DNA of 64,000 bases from Paucibacter sp. KCTC 42545. GTDB taxonomy: Bacteria; Pseudomonadota; Gammaproteobacteria; Burkholderiales; Burkholderiaceae_C. Shown in pieces: positions 61,766 through 64,000 of the stretch (the stretch's first letter is position 1; every line of letters begins with the position of its first letter). The position numbers and the translations under genes were made by a program. The notes under the pieces are model-generated. The model was not told the DNA's origin. It saw only the letters and a program-made list of their open reading frames with translations, and ran no database searches. Where the stretch lies: the NCBI RefSeq assembly GCF_001477625.1, contig NZ_CP013692.1, positions 1,116,001 to 1,180,000 on the forward strand, given 5' to 3'.

Positions 61766-64000
61766 CTAGGTCGGCTTAACCCGCCAGACCCGCAGCACGG
61801 CGGGCGAGCGCTTGAGCGTGCGCAGCACATCGGCCAGATGCAGGCGGTCGCGCACCGAGAGCAGCAAGCTCATTTCGGCCGTTTCGCGGTGTTGGGATTC
61901 ATCGCTCATCTGGATGTGCGTGATGTCGGCCTCGGCACTGCTGACGGCTTGCGCCACTTGGGCCAGCACGCCCTTGCCGTTGTTGAGTAGCAGGGACACG
62001 GCGGCCTCGAAGGGGCGGGTCAGCTCCTCGGCCCAATTGACGGCGATCCAATGCTCGCTGTCGCGCTGGAAGAGCTTGCGCCCGACCTGGCATTCCGCCG
62101 TGTGCACCAACAGGCCTTCGCCGCGTCCCAGATAGCCCTTGATCTCGTCGCCGGGAATCGGCCGGCAGCAGGCGGCCAGGCGCACCGAGGCGCCTTCACT
62201 GCCGTCCAGCGTGACCTGACCCTGGGCGGGCAGTTCCTCGCTGCTGAAGCGGCCCATGGTGAGCATCACCGCATCGGGGCGCTGGCCTTGCTCGGCCAGC
62301 ATGCGGGCCAGCTTCTTGGCCACGATGGTGGCGATCTTGCGGCCCAGGCCGATTTCAACCAGCAATTCGTCGATATGGCGGTTGCCAGCCCAGCGCGCCA
62401 ACTGCTGCCAGAGCTGCGCGGCCGTATTGTCTTCATCGTCCAAACTGGGCAGGCTGAGGCCTTCGGCACGCAGGGCTTGCGCCAGCATTTTTTCGCCCAG
62501 ATCGCGGGATTCGTCTTGCTCTAGATTCTTCAGGAAATGGCGAATCTTGGAACGCGCCCGGCCGGTGCGCACAAAGCTCAGCCAAGCCGGGTTGGGGCGG
62601 GCGCCGGTGGCGGTGACGATTTCGATCACATCGCCGCTGCGCAGCTCGGTGCGTAGCGGCACCGGTTCACCGTTGATTTGCGCGGCCACGCAATGGTCGC
62701 CCACATCGGAGTGGATGGCATAGGCAAAGTCCACCGGCGTGGCGCCGCGCGGCAGGGCCATGATTTTGGACTTGGGCGTGAAGACGTAGACCGCGTCGGG
62801 GAACAGGTCGATCTTGACGTGTTCCAGAAACTCGTTGGCGTCACGGGTTTCGTCTTGAATATCGATCAGCGACTGCAGCCAGCGCGAGCCTAGCTGCTGC
62901 GCGTTCTGTGCCCCTTGGCTGTGCGCGGTGTTCTTGTAAAGCCAGTGCGCGGCCACGCCTTTTTCGGCCACGAGGTGCATGGCCTCGGTACGAATCTGGA
63001 ATTCCACCGGCGTGCCCAGCGGGCTCACCAGGGTGGTGTGCAAGGACTGATAGCCATTGGGCTTGGGGATGGCGATGTAGTCCTTGAAGCGGCCGGGCTG
63101 GGGCTTGTAGAGCTGGTGCAGCACGCCCATCGACAAATAGCATTGCGGCAATTCATGCACGACGATGCGAAAGCCGAAGATGTCACTGACCTGCGCGAAG
63201 CTGAGGTGCTTGTCGCGCATCTTCTGGTAGATCGAGTAGACGGTCTTCTCGCGCCCTTGCACCTCGACCTTGACGTCCGACTCGCCAAAGGCCTTGAGCA
63301 CATCGCGCTCGATGCGCGAGACGAGATCGCGCCGATTGCCACGCGCCTTGGAGATGGCCTTGCTCAAGGCCGCATGGCGCCAGGGGTGGATGTGGGAGAA
63401 GCTGCGCTCTTGTAGCTCGCGGTAGATCTGATTCAGGCCCAGGCGGTGTGCGATGGGGGCGTAGATGTCCAGCGTCTCGCGGGCGATGCGGCGGCGCTTG
63501 ACCGGCGCCATCGCGTCCATGGTGCGCATATTGTGCAAACGGTCGGCCAGCTTGATCAGGATGACGCGCACATCGCGCGCCATCGCCAGCAGCATCTTGC
63601 GAAAGCTCTCGGCCTGTGACTCTTCCTTGGTGGAGAACTGCAGCTTGTCCAGCTTGGTCAGGCCGTCCACCAACTCGGCGGTGGGCGCTTCAAAGCGCTC
63701 GATCAACTCGGTTTTAGTGATGCCGCAATCTTCCATTGCGTCGTGCATCAGCGCGGCCATGATCGCTTGGGCGTCCAGGCGCCACTCGGCGCAAATGCCG
63801 GCCACTGCGATCGGGTGGGTGATGTAGGGCTCACCGCTGGCGCGGAACTGGCCCAAATGGGCCTCGTCGGCAAACTTGTAGGCCTCGCGAATGCGCTTGA
63901 TGTCGGCCTTGGGCAGGTAGTGCAGCAGGTGCACCAGGGCGTCAAACGAGGCGGCCTCGGCGGTGGTGGGCTCAGGGGCTGAGGCCGCGCGCAGGCCGGG
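61766..64000 (-). CDS. spoT: bifunctional (p)ppGpp synthetase/hydrolase, 5' end cut by the window
   Basis: Makes and degrades (p)ppGpp, the stringent-response alarmone. The frame is still open at the window edge, so the start lies outside; 744 codons are present. The HD hydrolase domain is intact (HPIAVAGICAEW, ALMHDAMEDCG, KLADRLHNMRTM). The synthetase domain has GRFKDYIAIPKPNGYQSLHTT, where RFKD is the RxKD type of bifunctional enzymes, and EFQIRTEAM. TGS (VFTPKSKIMALPRGATPVDFAYAIH, key part PRGATPVDFAYAIH), a conserved-cysteine region (AACCRPIPGDEI) and a C-terminal ACT domain follow. Confidence 0.96.
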   Translation of the reverse strand, partial: PGLRAASAPEPTTAEAASFDALVHLLHYLPKADIKRIREAYKFADEAHLGQFRASGEPYITHPIAVAGICAEWRLDAQAIMAALMHDAMEDCGITKTELIERFEAPTAELVDGLTKLDKLQFSTKEESQAESFRKMLLAMARDVRVILIKLADRLHNMRTMDAMAPVKRRRIARETLDIYAPIAHRLGLNQIYRELQERSFSHIHPWRHAALSKAISKARGNRRDLVSRIERDVLKAFGESDVKVEVQGREKTVYSIYQKMRDKHLSFAQVSDIFGFRIVVHELPQCYLSMGVLHQLYKPQPGRFKDYIAIPKPNGYQSLHTTLVSPLGTPVEFQIRTEAMHLVAEKGVAAHWLYKNTAHSQGAQNAQQLGSRWLQSLIDIQDETRDANEFLEHVKIDLFPDAVYVFTPKSKIMALPRGATPVDFAYAIHSDVGDHCVAAQINGEPVPLRTELRSGDVIEIVTATGARPNPAWLSFVRTGRARSKIRHFLKNLEQDESRDLGEKMLAQALRAEGLSLPSLDDEDNTAAQLWQQLARWAGNRHIDELLVEIGLGRKIATIVAKKLARMLAEQGQRPDAVMLTMGRFSSEELPAQGQVTLDGSEGASVRLAACCRPIPGDEIKGYLGRGEGLLVHTAECQVGRKLFQRDSEHWIAVNWAEELTRPFEAAVSLLLNNGKGVLAQVAQAVSSAEADITHIQMSDESQHRETAEMSLLLSVRDRLHLADVLRTLKRSPAVLRVWRVKPT

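Overview
The window is an ordinary-looking, gene-dense, high-GC chromosome segment of a betaproteobacterium of the order Burkholderiales. The best fit is the Roseateles/Paucibacter/Rubrivivax/Leptothrix side of the order, judged from gene orders such as purD-acyltransferase-hemF-nadD-rsfS-rlmH-maf-rng, dnaX-ybaB-recR and hemC-hemD-hemX-hemY, and from the style of the proteins. No phage, insertion sequence, CRISPR array or rRNA was seen. Genes are closely packed, and ATGA or TTGA stop/start overlaps are common.

Layout. 1-7.0 kb: end of yebC, then a tight operon of purine, haem and NAD synthesis, ribosome silencing and methylation, and RNase G. 7.3-10.9 kb: tolB-pal-cpoB (outer-membrane constriction) and tcdA (tRNA t6A cyclisation). 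11-13.3 kb: two lysine tRNAs, a periplasmic rhodanese and a divergent PurM-type protein. 13.3-21 kb: dnaX-ybaB-recR, a MAPEG protein, the minus-strand gloB-mltD pair, and a methyltransferase with rnhA. 21-28.6 kb: a two-gene RND efflux pump, an orphan peptide-binding protein, dcd and two small unknown genes. 28.8-40 kb: two chemoreceptors, an M20 and an S46 peptidase, a VOC and a GNAT protein, an FMN 2-hydroxy acid dehydrogenase and DinB. 40-52 kb: a family-3 solute-binding-like protein, a hemerythrin, a small secreted protein, the minus-strand block argH-sensor kinase-yccF-response regulator, an AlgZ/AlgR-like LytS/LytTR pair, and an ABC importer with a fused double permease. 52-64 kb: a YjfB protein, ppc, the hemCDXY operon, two identical arginine tRNAs, an alpha-methylacyl-CoA racemase, greB and the bifunctional (p)ppGpp enzyme, which runs off the right edge.

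How the genes work together. Two haem-synthesis sites lie in the window (hemF; hemC and hemD with hemX and hemY). Translation and stringent-response functions recur (rsfS, rlmH, tcdA, tRNAs, greB, spoT). Envelope functions include Tol-Pal, MltD, the RND pump and the regulators.

I see no complete, clearly new biological system. The most interesting observations are small. TTCAT direct repeats spaced at helical intervals lie upstream of two loci, one of them near a sensor/YccF/regulator block. A near-perfect palindrome lies in one leader. Two copies of a REP-like palindrome lie beside the regulator gene. The 3' end of a chemoreceptor gene carries a decayed partial tandem duplication. RsfS has a long histone-H1-like tail, a hemerythrin ends in a cysteine motif, and the ABC importer has no visible binding protein.
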